Assembly (NCBI GenBank): GCA_024405635.1
Contig: JAKSOL010000012.1
Span: 1 to 64,000 of the forward strand
Length of the DNA stretch: 64,000 nucleotides
Direction of reading: 5' to 3'
Source: Salinivirgaceae bacterium
Lineage (GTDB): Bacteria > Bacteroidota > Bacteroidia > Bacteroidales > SZUA-534
Positions 50,833 through 60,773 of the stretch are shown one piece after another. Both the position numbers and the translations under genes were made by a program. The stretch's first letter is position 1. Each line of letters starts with the position of its first letter. A model generated the notes under the pieces. It saw nothing but the letters and a program-made list of their open reading frames with translations, searched no databases and was not told the origin of the DNA.

Positions 50833-53685
50833 ATGAAAAGAATAATAATCCCAATTATTTGTGCATTATCGTTTGCAAGTTGCCAATCTGAGCAGCAAAC
50901 CCAAGCCGTAGCACCAATAACCTTTAGTAGGTCGGCGAGCCAATTTAATTTGGTTGACCGAAACAAAACCATCTCCGTGTTGATTGATACTGCCGATTAT
51001 GCAGGCATTGTCGATGTGGCAAAGTGGTTTGCTACCGACTTAAATAAAATTGCACAAAATGAAGTAGCTGCAGTGACAAATCAAAAAAACAACTCAGCCA
51101 ATCAGCTTGTTATTGTTGGAACTTTAGGCAAAAACGCTTTGATCGATAGTCTTGTTGCTGTTGGTTGCATTGATGTAAAAGATGTAGCAGGCCAGTGGGA
51201 AGCTGCAGTGCTGCAAGTGATTGACAATCCGTTTAATAAATCGCAAAAGGCATTAGCAATAGTTGGAGCCGATAAGCGAGGCACAATGTATGGTATGCTA
51301 GAACTATCGCGCCGTGCAGGAGTGTCGCCTTGGTATTATTGGGCCGATGTGCCAGTTCAAACTCACAAGTTTGTGGGCATAAGCGATGCTCGCTATGTTG
51401 TTGAATCGCCAAAAGTTAAATATCGTGGCATATTCTTAAACGACGAAGAGCCTTGCCTTGGACGTTGGGCAGTGAACAACTTTGGAGGTTTTACACACGA
51501 ATTTTACCAAACAGTGTTTGAACTATTGCTACGCCAACACGCAAACTTTATGTGGCCAGCCATGTGGTGGGCAGCATTTAACTCCGACGACTCAGCAAAT
51601 GCTGAATTGGCCGACCGTTTGGGCATCGTTATGAGCACTAGTCACCACGAACCAATGAACCGTGCTCACGCCGAATGGCGCGCTCGCAAAGACCATGGCG
51701 ATTGGAATTACAACACCAATGCTCAAGAATTGCGCGACTTTTGGGCCGAAGGCATTCGCACAATGGGCAACCGCGAAACCGTTGTTACGCTTGCCATGCG
51801 TGGCGATGGCGACGAGGCAATGGAAGAAGGCACAAACATTGCCTTGCTTGAGCGCATTGTGGCCGACCAACGTGCAATAATTGAAAAAGAAACAGGTAAA
51901 CCAGCTTCCGAAACTCCTCAAGTTTGGGCGCTTTACAAAGAGGTTCAAGAATACTACGACCGCGGAATGAAAGTGCCTGAGGATGTTATTCTAATGCTTT
52001 GCGACGATAACTGGGGAAACATTCGTCGTTTGCCCGACCCTGCAAAACCAAAACAACCAGGCGGTTACGGTATGTACTATCATTTTGACTACGTGGGTGG
52101 CCCTCGAAACTACAAATGGGTGAATACCAATACAATTCAGCACACTTGGGAACAAATGCGACTTTGCTGGCAATATGGAGTAGATAAAATTTGGTTGGTA
52201 AACGTAGGCGACCTTAAACCTATGGAGTTGCCCATTTCGTTTTTTTTAGATTACGCATATAATCCCGATGCTATTGGCACACAAGAACTTGCACAATACA
52301 CAAAACGTTGGGTTGCCGAGCAATTTGGTAACGCCTTTGCAAGCGAAATTGCCGACATGATAACTCTTTACACTCGCTACAATGCCCGTTGTAAACCCGA
52401 AATGCTGAAACAATACACGTATAACTTGCTAAACTATCGCGAGTTTGAAACAGTAACTAACGACTATAAGAAACTTGAAGAACGTGCGCGTATTTTAATG
52501 ATGGATTTGCCTTACAATCAGGTAGATGCCTACATTCAGCTTGTATATCATCCAATAGCAGCTTGTGCAAACATGTACGACATGTATTACCACACTGCAC
52601 TAAATCAACTTTACGAGCGACAAGGCCGTGCTGCAACAAATAGCACAGCAGCCAAAGTTGCCGATTTGTTTAACCGCGATAAAGACTTTACTCACATGTA
52701 CCACTCGTGTGCGAATAGCAAGTGGAACATGATGATGTCGCAAACACACATAAGCTATGTTATTTGGCAGCAACCCGACGAGGATGTTGCTCCTCGCACA
52801 AAAACAATTGAACTAGAAGATAAATCGGCTCCATTCCTTGCTGTCGAAGGTCGCGATTCGGTTTATGGCGATGGTTGCCAAGTTTTGCTGCCAACTTTCG
52901 ATTCGTATAACAAGCAAACCACTTTCTTTGAGATATTTAACCAAGGAAGCAAGCCTTTTAATTTTAGCATTAGCAATGCAAACAAGGTGTTAACCTTTAG
53001 TAAAACAAGCGGCAATGTGATTGAGCAACAACGTGTTGACCTTAGTATTAATTGGTCAAGTTTAGCTGAAGGAACCTCAAATTTGAATTTTACTATCAAT
53101 GCCGATAAAAAGACATTTAATGTAACCGTAATAGCAAAGAAATTTGCACAACAGCAACCTTGCAAATTCGTTGAAAACAATGGTGCGCTTGGTTTTGATG
53201 CTACTGATTTTACTCGCAAAACTGGCGATAAATGGTACATTATTCCTGAATGTGGACGATTTGGAAGTTCGGTGTCGTTTGACAGCGTTGCGCTTGAAAA
53301 CAACAATTTCACAACTAGCACACCATGCCTTGAGTACGATTTTTATGTAACAAGCGAACCAACCGATAGCTCGGAAATAACTATCTACACCGACCCAACC
53401 ATCGATTTCTTAGCTCGCGACTTGCATGTTGCCGTTTCAATCGACGACCAACAACCTCAAGTTAAATCAATTCATTGGAACAAAGCAATTGATTGGGGTA
53501 TTGAGCGTAAAGGATGGTCGCAAAGCGTATCGTTTAACTGCTATAGAACCAAATCGAAACATAAAATAGGAGCAGGTAAGCATACTCTTAAGCTATGGCT
53601 AACAGAGTCGGCCGTGGTGTACGAGCAAATTGAAATTGACCTTGGCGGTTTAAAACCTACGCGATTAGGCCTTCGCCAACAATAG
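50833..53685 (+). CDS. GH115 family alpha-glucuronidase-like lipoprotein
   Basis: A 950-residue protein with a lipoprotein signal (PIICALSFASCQSEQ, Cys near residue 17). YRGIFLNDEEPCLGRW, HANFMWPAMWWAAFN, MSTSHHEPMNRAHAEW, MRGDGDEAM and LCDDNWGNIRRLP are typical of GH115, whose members remove (methyl)glucuronic acid side chains from xylan. A C-terminal immunoglobulin-like and accessory region follows (about residues 640-950). It is not in a visible polysaccharide utilisation locus; a terminator follows. Family assignment is strong; the exact substrate is inferred. Confidence 0.88.
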   Translation: MKRIIIPIICALSFASCQSEQQTQAVAPITFSRSASQFNLVDRNKTISVLIDTADYAGIVDVAKWFATDLNKIAQNEVAAVTNQKNNSANQLVIVGTLGKNALIDSLVAVGCIDVKDVAGQWEAAVLQVIDNPFNKSQKALAIVGADKRGTMYGMLELSRRAGVSPWYYWADVPVQTHKFVGISDARYVVESPKVKYRGIFLNDEEPCLGRWAVNNFGGFTHEFYQTVFELLLRQHANFMWPAMWWAAFNSDDSANAELADRLGIVMSTSHHEPMNRAHAEWRARKDHGDWNYNTNAQELRDFWAEGIRTMGNRETVVTLAMRGDGDEAMEEGTNIALLERIVADQRAIIEKETGKPASETPQVWALYKEVQEYYDRGMKVPEDVILMLCDDNWGNIRRLPDPAKPKQPGGYGMYYHFDYVGGPRNYKWVNTNTIQHTWEQMRLCWQYGVDKIWLVNVGDLKPMELPISFFLDYAYNPDAIGTQELAQYTKRWVAEQFGNAFASEIADMITLYTRYNARCKPEMLKQYTYNLLNYREFETVTNDYKKLEERARILMMDLPYNQVDAYIQLVYHPIAACANMYDMYYHTALNQLYERQGRAATNSTAAKVADLFNRDKDFTHMYHSCANSKWNMMMSQTHISYVIWQQPDEDVAPRTKTIELEDKSAPFLAVEGRDSVYGDGCQVLLPTFDSYNKQTTFFEIFNQGSKPFNFSISNANKVLTFSKTSGNVIEQQRVDLSINWSSLAEGTSNLNFTINADKKTFNVTVIAKKFAQQQPCKFVENNGALGFDATDFTRKTGDKWYIIPECGRFGSSVSFDSVALENNNFTTSTPCLEYDFYVTSEPTDSSEITIYTDPTIDFLARDLHVAVSIDDQQPQVKSIHWNKAIDWGIERKGWSQSVSFNCYRTKSKHKIGAGKHTLKLWLTESAVVYEQIEIDLGGLKPTRLGLRQQ

Positions 53686-53702
53686 TAATTGTTGTTACAA
53701 AC

Positions 53703-53744
53703 AAAAAAGTCCGCATCTTGGCAATGCTGAGTGCGGACTTTTTT
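53703..53744 (+). terminator. Terminator after the GH115 gene
   Basis: AGTCCGCA (53708-53715) pairs with TGCGGACT (53732-53739), with an A run before and a T run after. Confidence 0.88.
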
Positions 53745-53854
53745 GTGTTCTGCTTAATCTGAAAAATGGTGCATATCTTCTTAAAAAAATGAACGAGCAC
53801 CAATCGTTGTAATCTCTATTTTGCGAACGGCAAAACAAAAAAATTCGCACTGAT

Positions 53855-55033
53855 ATGAAAATTGGAACAATTAATACTCCTGCCGGGAAAAAGGCCTTGT
53901 TATGCGGCTCGGGTGAGTTAGGAAAAGAGGTAACTCTTGAATTGCAACGTTATGGTGTTCAGGTTATTGCAGTTGATAAATACGCAAACGCACCAGCAAT
54001 GCAAGTAGCGCACAAATCGTATGTCATTTCAATGCTCGATGGCGAAAAACTACGTGCAATTATTACACTCGAAAAGCCCGACTACATAATTCCAGAGGTT
54101 GAGGCTATTGCTACACAAACATTGGTTGAACTTGAAAAAGAAGGCTACAATGTTATTCCCACCGCGCGTGCAACTTTTCTTACCATGAACCGTGAGGGAA
54201 TACGCCGTTTGGCTGCCGAAGAACTTGGTCTTAAAACCTCGCCTTATCGTTTTGCTTCAAACTACGATGAGTTTGTGGCTGCTGTAAAAGAGATTGGCAC
54301 ACCATGCGTTGTTAAACCTATTATGAGTTCGTCGGGTCACGGACAAAGTGTGGTTAAAACCGAGGCCGATATTGACAACTCGTGGCAAATAGCGCAAGAG
54401 GGTGGTCGTGCAGGAGCAGGCAAAGTTATTGTTGAGGGTTTTGTCGATTTCGATTACGAAATTACTATGCTAACAGTTCGTCACATTGGAGGAACAAGTT
54501 TCCTTGAACCTGTTGGTCACTGGCAAAAAGATGGCGATTATCAAGAATCGTGGCAACCACAACCAATGTCGAGCGTAGCTATTGATAAAGCGCACGAAAT
54601 TGCCGAAAAAATAACCACAGCGTTGGGCGGTAGAGGCTTGTTTGGTGTTGAGTTGTTCATTAAGGGCGACGAGGTTATTTTCAGCGAAGTGTCGCCACGT
54701 CCACACGACACCGGCATGGTTACAATGATTTCGCAAGATCTTTCAGAATTCTCGCTTCACGTTCGTGCAATTTTAGGTTTGCCTATCCCAAACATTGCAT
54801 TCCATGGACCATCGGCATCAAAAGCTGTTGTTGTTCACGGCGATAGCGATAATGTTGCTTTTGATAATCTAGAGCAAGTTTTGGCTATACCAGACACTCA
54901 AATGCGCATTTTTGGTAAGCCAGAAGTTCACGAGCATCGCCGCATGGCTGTTTTGCTTGCTCGTGGCGAATCGGTTGACGATGCTAAAGAAAAAGTGCGT
55001 AAAATGTACGAAATGCTTAAGGTGGAAAAATAG
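53855..55033 (+). CDS. purT: Formate-dependent phosphoribosylglycinamide formyltransferase
   Basis: A 392-residue ATP-grasp enzyme with PurT features: [21 protein letters not shown] near the start (residues 14-34), [33 protein letters not shown], and [13 protein letters not shown] near the C-terminus. It makes formyl-GAR from formate and ATP in purine synthesis, without folate. It stands alone with its own terminator. Confidence 0.96.
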   Translation: MKIGTINTPAGKKALLCGSGELGKEVTLELQRYGVQVIAVDKYANAPAMQVAHKSYVISMLDGEKLRAIITLEKPDYIIPEVEAIATQTLVELEKEGYNVIPTARATFLTMNREGIRRLAAEELGLKTSPYRFASNYDEFVAAVKEIGTPCVVKPIMSSSGHGQSVVKTEADIDNSWQIAQEGGRAGAGKVIVEGFVDFDYEITMLTVRHIGGTSFLEPVGHWQKDGDYQESWQPQPMSSVAIDKAHEIAEKITTALGGRGLFGVELFIKGDEVIFSEVSPRPHDTGMVTMISQDLSEFSLHVRAILGLPIPNIAFHGPSASKAVVVHGDSDNVAFDNLEQVLAIPDTQMRIFGKPEVHEHRRMAVLLARGESVDDAKEKVRKMYEMLKVEK

Positions 55034-55055
55034 AAACACATTGTTGTTTTAAATA

Positions 55056-55092
55056 AAACGGGTTTCGCTTTTTAACGAAATCCGTTTTTTTA
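55056..55092 (+). terminator. Terminator after purT
   Basis: AAACGGGTTTCG (55056-55067) pairs with CGAAATCCGTTT (55076-55087), followed by a T run. Confidence 0.85.
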
Positions 55093-55163
55093 TTGCCAAA
55101 ATCAATCGTTTGGCGCAATTTTTTGATAAGTCTAGCTTCAGTTTTACAATAACTTAATTAACA

Positions 55164-56553
55164 ATGAAAAAAAACTCTATTTACTTTAACAATGGCATTG
55201 TTATGTACCGCAGCTATGGCTAGTGGCTATGTAACCAACACAAATCAAAGCGTACAGTTTATTCGTACAGCTTCGCGTAATGCATCGCTCGATGTTGATG
55301 CAGCATACTTTAACCCAGCAGCTGCAGCTCTTATAGATGATGGCTTTAAACTTCAATACGGTCATCAGGTTATAATACAAAAACGCACAGCAACCGATGA
55401 TTTGGTTTTGCTTAGTCGTCACGAATTTGAGGGAAAAGTGTTTGTGCCTGCTTATCCAACTATTGATGCCATATATAAGAAAAACAAGTTGGCTTTTTCG
55501 TTTCACTTTGGTCCAATGGGCGGCGGCGGTAGTGCCGATTACGAAAATGGTTTAGCATCATTTGAGCGTATGTTTTGTGCTATTCCAACATCAGTTAGTC
55601 AAGTTGGAGCCGCAATGGGAGTAGGTTGCGATAAATACTCAGTTGACATCAATTTTAGCGGTGGCGCAATAATTTATGCAGGACAAATAGGTGCCGCATA
55701 CTCAATTATTGACAACCTTTCGGTTGGTATTGGAGCGCGTTTGGCTTATCAAAAAAATAAATATGAGGGTTCAATCAAAAACGTTATGATTAATCCTAAA
55801 GGTTTGATGTTTGATGGATCTATGATTTCAGCATCGGAATTCTTCCAAGGCTTAGCTGCAATGCCTATGCTTGAACCTATGAAACCAACTTTGTTATACT
55901 ATGCAGCGGCAACTGCAGGTATGGAAGTTGATGCTACCCAAAGTGGTTTGGGCATTACTCCAATTTTGAGCATCGACTATAAACTTGGCGACAAATTCAA
56001 TTTTGCTGCCCGATACGAGTTCAACACAAAACTTGAGTTAACCAACAAGTCAGATGCTGGCAAAGATGCTGGTGGTATGTTTAAAAACGATTCTACATTC
56101 CGTAAAGACATTCCTGGAATTTTGTCGTTGGGTGTTAGCTACAACATTTTGCCAAACTTACGCACAATGTTGTCTTACACACTATACTTTGACAAGCAAG
56201 CCAACTTTAATGGAAAAGAAAATTTGTTTGATGGCAACACAATGGATGTTGCTTTGGGTGTTGAATTCGATGTAACCAACATGTTGACTTTGAGTTGTGG
56301 TTACACTCGCACTCAAACAGGAGCAACAGCAGAGTTCCAGTCAGACATTGATTTTGCTCTTAGTTCAAACTCGTTTGGTTTGGGTGGAAAAGTGAAAGTA
56401 AACGACAAACTTGACGTTGATTTTGGTTTTATGGCTGCGGTGTGCGAAAAGATGAAGAAAAAATCGGTTGACACTACAACAGGGTTAGAGCATACCGAAT
56501 CGTTTATGCGTGTAAACAAAATGATTTCTGCAGGAATAAGTTATCGCTTCTAA
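55164..56553 (+). CDS. FadL/OmpP1-family outer-membrane porin with frameshifted signal peptide
   Basis: The body (from ATG 55192, 453 residues) is a FadL/OmpP1/TodX-type barrel: QSVQFIRTASRNASLDVDAAYFNPAA, given in residues about 19-44 of that frame, then SFHFGPMGGGGSADYE and a C-terminal ISAGISYRF ending in Phe. The expected start ATG lies at 55164, followed by exactly eight A residues. With seven A's the frame would read MKKTLFTLTMALLCTAAMAS, a perfect signal peptide joined to the body; with eight, translation goes out of frame. Either this is an assembly or sequencing error, or the A tract switches the gene on and off. The internal start at 55192 would give only a weak signal peptide. Confidence 0.82.
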
Positions 56554-56576
56554 ACCATTTATAATTTGCTACTCAA

Positions 56577-56610
56577 GGGCTCGCAGCGCAAGTTGCGGGC
56601 CTATTTTTTT
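56577..56610 (+). terminator. Terminator after the FadL-like gene
   Basis: GGCTCGCA (56578-56585) pairs with TGCGGGCC (56594-56601), 25 bases after the stop, followed by a T run. Confidence 0.8.
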
Positions 56611-56676
56611 GTTTGTCAAAACCGATGTGCGATAAGCAAAAAAAAGAAGACCAACTTTTGGTTAGCCTTCTTTTGT

Positions 56677-56748
56677 GAATCCGGTGGGGATCGAACCCAC
56701 GACCCACAGATTAAGAGTCTGTTGCTCTACCAACTGAGCTACGAATCC
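56677..56748 (-). tRNA. tRNA-Lys (CTT anticodon)
   Basis: The minus strand gives acceptor GGATTCG/CGGATTC (with two G-U pairs), anticodon arm ACAGA-CTCTTAA-TCTGT with anticodon CTT, and T arm GTGGG-TTCGATC-CCCAC. CCA is not encoded. The loop and identity positions fit tRNA-Lys reading AAG. Confidence 0.92.
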
Positions 56749-56872
56749 GTGCCGCAAATGTACAAAAAACTCGTTTCGCAGGCATTGGCGTTCCCTTTTT
56801 TTAGAAAAAAGTTGCTATGCTAATTTATCTTGCTGATTGTTAAATAGATAAACATTGATTCTGCTTAATAAA

Positions 56873-56902
56873 AAAAGGGAACCATAATTGTGTTCCCTTT
56901 TT
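56873..56902. terminator. Terminator of the S9 peptidase gene
   Basis: AAAAGGGAAC and GTTCCCTTTT flank a short AT loop, with a T run on the minus-strand side, 33 bases after the peptidase stop. Confidence 0.8.
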
Positions 56903-56934
56903 ATAGCTTGCGGTAAAAGTCAAAATGTAAGGTT

Positions 56935-59127
56935 TTATTTTAACCATTTATCAAGCCAACCAAAGAATGTGCGTTGCCATAAAATTCCATTTTGAGGTTT
57001 CAAAACCCAGTGGTTTTCATCGGGATAGAGTAGCAACTCGGCAGGAATGCCTTGCAAGCGAGCAGCGTTGAAGGCTCCAAAGCCTTGGTTGGCGTTTATG
57101 CGGTAATCTTTTTCGCCATGAATGCAAAGGATTGGAGTGTCCCATTTGTCAACAAATCGGTGTGGCGAGTTTTGGTAAGTGGTTTTAGCGCGGTTGGTAG
57201 CATCGGCGTTCCAATAAGCATTGTCGTATTCCCAATTTGAGAACCACGCTTCTTCGGTGTCGGTGTACATCGATTCGAGATTAAATGCGCCATCGTGCGA
57301 AATAAAGGCTTTGAATCGTTTTTCGTGGTGGCCAGCTAAGTAGTAAACCGAAAATCCTCCAAAACTTGCGCCAACACAGCCCAAACGATTTTTGTCAACG
57401 TATGGCAATTTGCAAGCGTCGTCAATGGCGGTTAGGTAGTCGCGCATGCAGTTGCCAGTCCAATCGCCCGATATGCACTCGTTCCATTCGCTGCCAAATC
57501 CTGGCAGGCCGCGGCGGTTTGGTGCAATAATAACGTAGTCGTTTGCGGCCATTATCTGGAAATTCCAACGGTAGCTCCAAAATTGCGATACGGGGCTTTG
57601 TGGTCCGCCTTCGCAGAATAGCAGTGTAGGGTATTTTTTGTTCTCGTCGAAGTTTGATGGCAAAATAACCCAGTAAAGCATGTCTTTTCCGTCAAACGAT
57701 TTGCACCACCGTTCTTCAACTTTACCAAACGACAGTTGGCATAAAATGTGGTCGTTTTCGCTGGTAATTTGTTCGGCTTTAGCAGTTTCGGCTTTTTTGC
57801 CTGTGGTAACTAAGTATAAATCCGATGGGGCCGACATTGAATGGCGTTCGGCTATAATGGTCTTTGCATCAACCATTTGTAGGCTTCCGTAGTCGTGTTG
57901 ACCTTTAGTTTGTTTTAGCACTTCGCCTTTAAGATTGGTGCGGTAAATTTGCGATGTGCCGTGCCAAACGGCTACAAAAAATAGCTCTTGTGAATTAGGC
58001 GACCAGCTAAACGCGTCAACGTTGGAGTCGAGATTTTCGGTAACGTATGTTTTTTCTTTTGTAAGCAAGTTATAGATGCACAAACGGTTGCGGTCTGATT
58101 CATAACCGTTGCGAGCCATGCTTTGCCAAGCAAGGTATTTGCCATCGGGCGAAAACTGAGGATTGGTGTCGTAGCCGGGATTGTTTTTTAGGTTTTCGGC
58201 ATTGTTAACTGCTTGGTTTGCCATGGTTTTTGTGGCATCAATGGCAGGTTCAACGTAGTTGGTTGGTTTGCATAGGTTTTGTGTTGTGCCGTTTTCGGTG
58301 TCGTACAAATAAATGTCGGTGTCGGTTGAAATGGCGTATGCCACACCAGTTTTTTTGCGCGATGTGTAGGCAATGTATCGCGAGTCGGAGCTCCAGTCAA
58401 TTTGTTCAATTCCGCCGAAAGGTTTCACTGGACATTCAAAAGGTTCGTTGTCCATAATGTCGGTTACGTTTGCAATGCCATTGTTGGTTACGTTTGCCAC
58501 AAAAGGGTGCGGAATGGTTTCAACATATTCGTCCCAATGGCGATAGTTGAGGTCGGTTATTACCAAACCAGTTGAAAGTGGCAAATCGTTGGGGCGAGGT
58601 TGTATGCTTTCGTGATAAGCTATTTGCTTTATTATTAGCACTTTTTGTCCGTTGGGCGAGAATTTGAACCCTTCAATACCTCCGTCTTCGTTGCTAAGTT
58701 GTTTGCGGTCGGTTCCGTCGGCATTCATGCTCCAAAGCTGTCCATCGCTAATAAACGCAATGCGTTGGCCGTTGTTTATCCAAGCTGGTTCAACCTCGCT
58801 TTTGTTGCTTGTGGTGAGTTGTTTTTTACTGGTTCCGTCAATATTCATTACGTACAGAATTTGATGGCCTTTGTTTTGCTCAACGCTGTAGTATCCAACC
58901 TGATACACAATTTGTTTGCCGTTTGGCGAAACTGCGTAATTTCCAATGCGTCCCATAGCCCAAAGTGCTTCGGGAGTCATTCGGTCTGTCTCAAGTTTAA
59001 TTTCGTTTCTGCCAATTATTGATGGCTCTTTTTGTTCGTTGTTTTGTGCTGCCATAGGAGAAATGTTTAATAATCCCAAAACGGCAACATTTATTGCTGC
59101 TTTGCCAAATAAACTATTCATATTCAA
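56935..59127 (-). CDS. S9-family (prolyl oligopeptidase-type) peptidase
   Basis: A 730-residue protein with a signal peptide (residues about 1-27, ending PMAAQ). The N-terminal half is a WD40-like beta-propeller (PD40 units such as GFKFSPNGQKVLIIKQ and PQFSPDGKYLAWQS). The C-terminal half is an alpha/beta hydrolase with nucleophile GASFGGFSVYY, Asp in HGEKDYRI and His in ENHWVLKP. Such acylaminoacyl or dipeptidyl peptidases process peptides in the periplasm. The gene is a single transcription unit. Confidence 0.92.
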   Translation of the reverse strand: MNMNSLFGKAAINVAVLGLLNISPMAAQNNEQKEPSIIGRNEIKLETDRMTPEALWAMGRIGNYAVSPNGKQIVYQVGYYSVEQNKGHQILYVMNIDGTSKKQLTTSNKSEVEPAWINNGQRIAFISDGQLWSMNADGTDRKQLSNEDGGIEGFKFSPNGQKVLIIKQIAYHESIQPRPNDLPLSTGLVITDLNYRHWDEYVETIPHPFVANVTNNGIANVTDIMDNEPFECPVKPFGGIEQIDWSSDSRYIAYTSRKKTGVAYAISTDTDIYLYDTENGTTQNLCKPTNYVEPAIDATKTMANQAVNNAENLKNNPGYDTNPQFSPDGKYLAWQSMARNGYESDRNRLCIYNLLTKEKTYVTENLDSNVDAFSWSPNSQELFFVAVWHGTSQIYRTNLKGEVLKQTKGQHDYGSLQMVDAKTIIAERHSMSAPSDLYLVTTGKKAETAKAEQITSENDHILCQLSFGKVEERWCKSFDGKDMLYWVILPSNFDENKKYPTLLFCEGGPQSPVSQFWSYRWNFQIMAANDYVIIAPNRRGLPGFGSEWNECISGDWTGNCMRDYLTAIDDACKLPYVDKNRLGCVGASFGGFSVYYLAGHHEKRFKAFISHDGAFNLESMYTDTEEAWFSNWEYDNAYWNADATNRAKTTYQNSPHRFVDKWDTPILCIHGEKDYRINANQGFGAFNAARLQGIPAELLLYPDENHWVLKPQNGILWQRTFFGWLDKWLK

Positions 59128-59260
59128 AATGTTAAATGTTATGCCTACTTGTGTTAGGCATCAATGGCTCAAAAATATGAAATTTGGTTGTTAGTTATAA
59201 TTCTAAGCTCAACGCATTGAATGGTTGTTTGAGCCTTCAGTGGTTTGCGCTAACAATTGT

Positions 59261-60502
59261 TTAGTTGAATTTTATAGCAGTTGCTGGGCTTATTTTCGAT
59301 GTGAGCAAGGTTGGCAATAACATTACGGCAAGAGTTATAACTATGGTGCCAATGTTGAGTATGGCCACGTGCCACAGTTGCAAATTGATTGGCACTTGGC
59401 TCATGTAGTACGAGGCTTCGTCGAGAGGAACAATTCCAAAGTATTTTTGCAACAAGCAAAGACCAATGCCAATTACATTTCCCCAAATCATGCCTTTGAT
59501 TATTAAGAAAAACGACTGTAAAACAAATATCTTTTGCACTTGCCAGTTGCTGTAGCCAAATGTTTTTAGTAAGCCAATTGTGTTTGTACGTTCAAGAATC
59601 AGAATAAGCAGTCCCGAAATCATATTAACGCAAGCCACTACAAGCATCAGTGCCAAAATAACCAACACGTTCATGTCTTGCAGGTTGAGCCAATCAAATA
59701 TCTGTGGATAGCGCTCGCGTATTTGGCTGATTTTAAGTATAGTTTTTTGCCCAAAGTTGTTGCCAATTGCAAAAAACACGCTGTCGTTAAGGTCGTAAAG
59801 TTGGTCAAAGTTGTTTATGGTTAGTTCCACTCCACTTATTTGGTCGTTGCTCCAACCGTTTAGTTTTTGCAAGTGGCGCATATCAACCAACGCAAAAACA
59901 TGGTCAAAATCTTCAATCGATGTTTTGTAAATGCCACTGATAATAAACGGGCGCATACGAGGCGGATCTTGCACAAAGTACACCGTTATTTTGTCGCCCA
60001 CGTTAAGGTTTAGCAAGTTGGCTATGTATTGCGAAATAACAATGCGGTTGCTTTTAACGCTATCGGTAATGGTAAAAATGCTGCCATCAACCAAGTTGCT
60101 TTGCATAAACGACCAATCAAATTGCTTGTCGATGCCTTTTAGCACCACAGCTTGAATTTCGTTTTCGGTTTTAATAATGCCCGATTTGGTTATGTATGGT
60201 TGTGCATGCTCAATTCCGTTTATGCGCATCACGCGGTCAAAATCAATGTCCGATGTGCTTATTGGCTTGGTCTCAAACGAGTTGTTAGCGTCAAAGTTCG
60301 ATATTTGAATGTGCGCACCAAATCCAGTTACCTTGCGGCTCACTTCGTTTTTAAAGCCGGTTACAATAGCCACACTCAAAATCATTACAGCCAAACCAAT
60401 TGCAATGCCTGCCACCGCAATTTTTACAATTGGAGCCGACATTCGCCGTGCGTTTTCTTTGCTGAAAGTAAAACGTTGTGCTATGAATAATTCTGGTTTC
60501 AA
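59261..60502 (-). CDS. LolC/LolE-like FtsX-family permease
   Basis: A 413-residue membrane protein with one N-terminal helix (APIVKIAVAGIAIGLAVMIL), a long periplasmic domain (about residues 50-260) and three C-terminal helices, the layout of LolC/LolE lipoprotein-release permeases. The FERRV-type start MKPELFIAQRFTFSKENARR is typical of the Bacteroidota form. The ATPase partner is not adjacent. Upstream of its start lies the 7-bp repeat element. Confidence 0.85.
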   Translation of the reverse strand: MKPELFIAQRFTFSKENARRMSAPIVKIAVAGIAIGLAVMILSVAIVTGFKNEVSRKVTGFGAHIQISNFDANNSFETKPISTSDIDFDRVMRINGIEHAQPYITKSGIIKTENEIQAVVLKGIDKQFDWSFMQSNLVDGSIFTITDSVKSNRIVISQYIANLLNLNVGDKITVYFVQDPPRMRPFIISGIYKTSIEDFDHVFALVDMRHLQKLNGWSNDQISGVELTINNFDQLYDLNDSVFFAIGNNFGQKTILKISQIRERYPQIFDWLNLQDMNVLVILALMLVVACVNMISGLLILILERTNTIGLLKTFGYSNWQVQKIFVLQSFFLIIKGMIWGNVIGIGLCLLQKYFGIVPLDEASYYMSQVPINLQLWHVAILNIGTIVITLAVMLLPTLLTSKISPATAIKFN

Positions 60503-60526
60503 CCCGTTGTTTCTTTTTGTGGCAAA

Positions 60527-60737
60527 ACTAATGATTAGTGTTTAATGTTTAGTGATTAATGAGTAATGAACTTTAGCTTTTGGCCTTTAGCCATTGGCGA
60601 TAGAATGTTGAATCGTTTAATCGTTGATGCGTTGAACTGCCGACGTAAAACCAAAACATTTAGCTGCCAACGGCCAATGGTCAAGAGCCAACAACTTAAA
60701 ACTTAAAACCTAAAACGTAAAACTTAAAACTCAAAAC
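60527..60737. repeat. Intergenic element: two 7-bp arrays flanking an imperfect inverted repeat
   Basis: Six units close to ATTAATG run 60527-60568 and six close to CTTAAAA run 60695-60736. Between them, 60580-60597 (TTGGCCTTTAGCCATTGG) is complementary to 60674-60691 at 14 of 18 positions. The structure occupies the divergent gap before the LolC/E-like and GlmU-like genes. No ORF is present. Confidence 0.75.
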
Positions 60738-60773
60738 CTTACCTTGCGCCAAATTTTAAAAAAACATACCGAA

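Noticed and set aside
50697..50891. A 64-residue ORF between the MBOAT and GH115 genes
   Set aside because: It runs into the GH115 start in another frame, lacks a convincing start and shows no domain; the GH115 signal peptide is clear.
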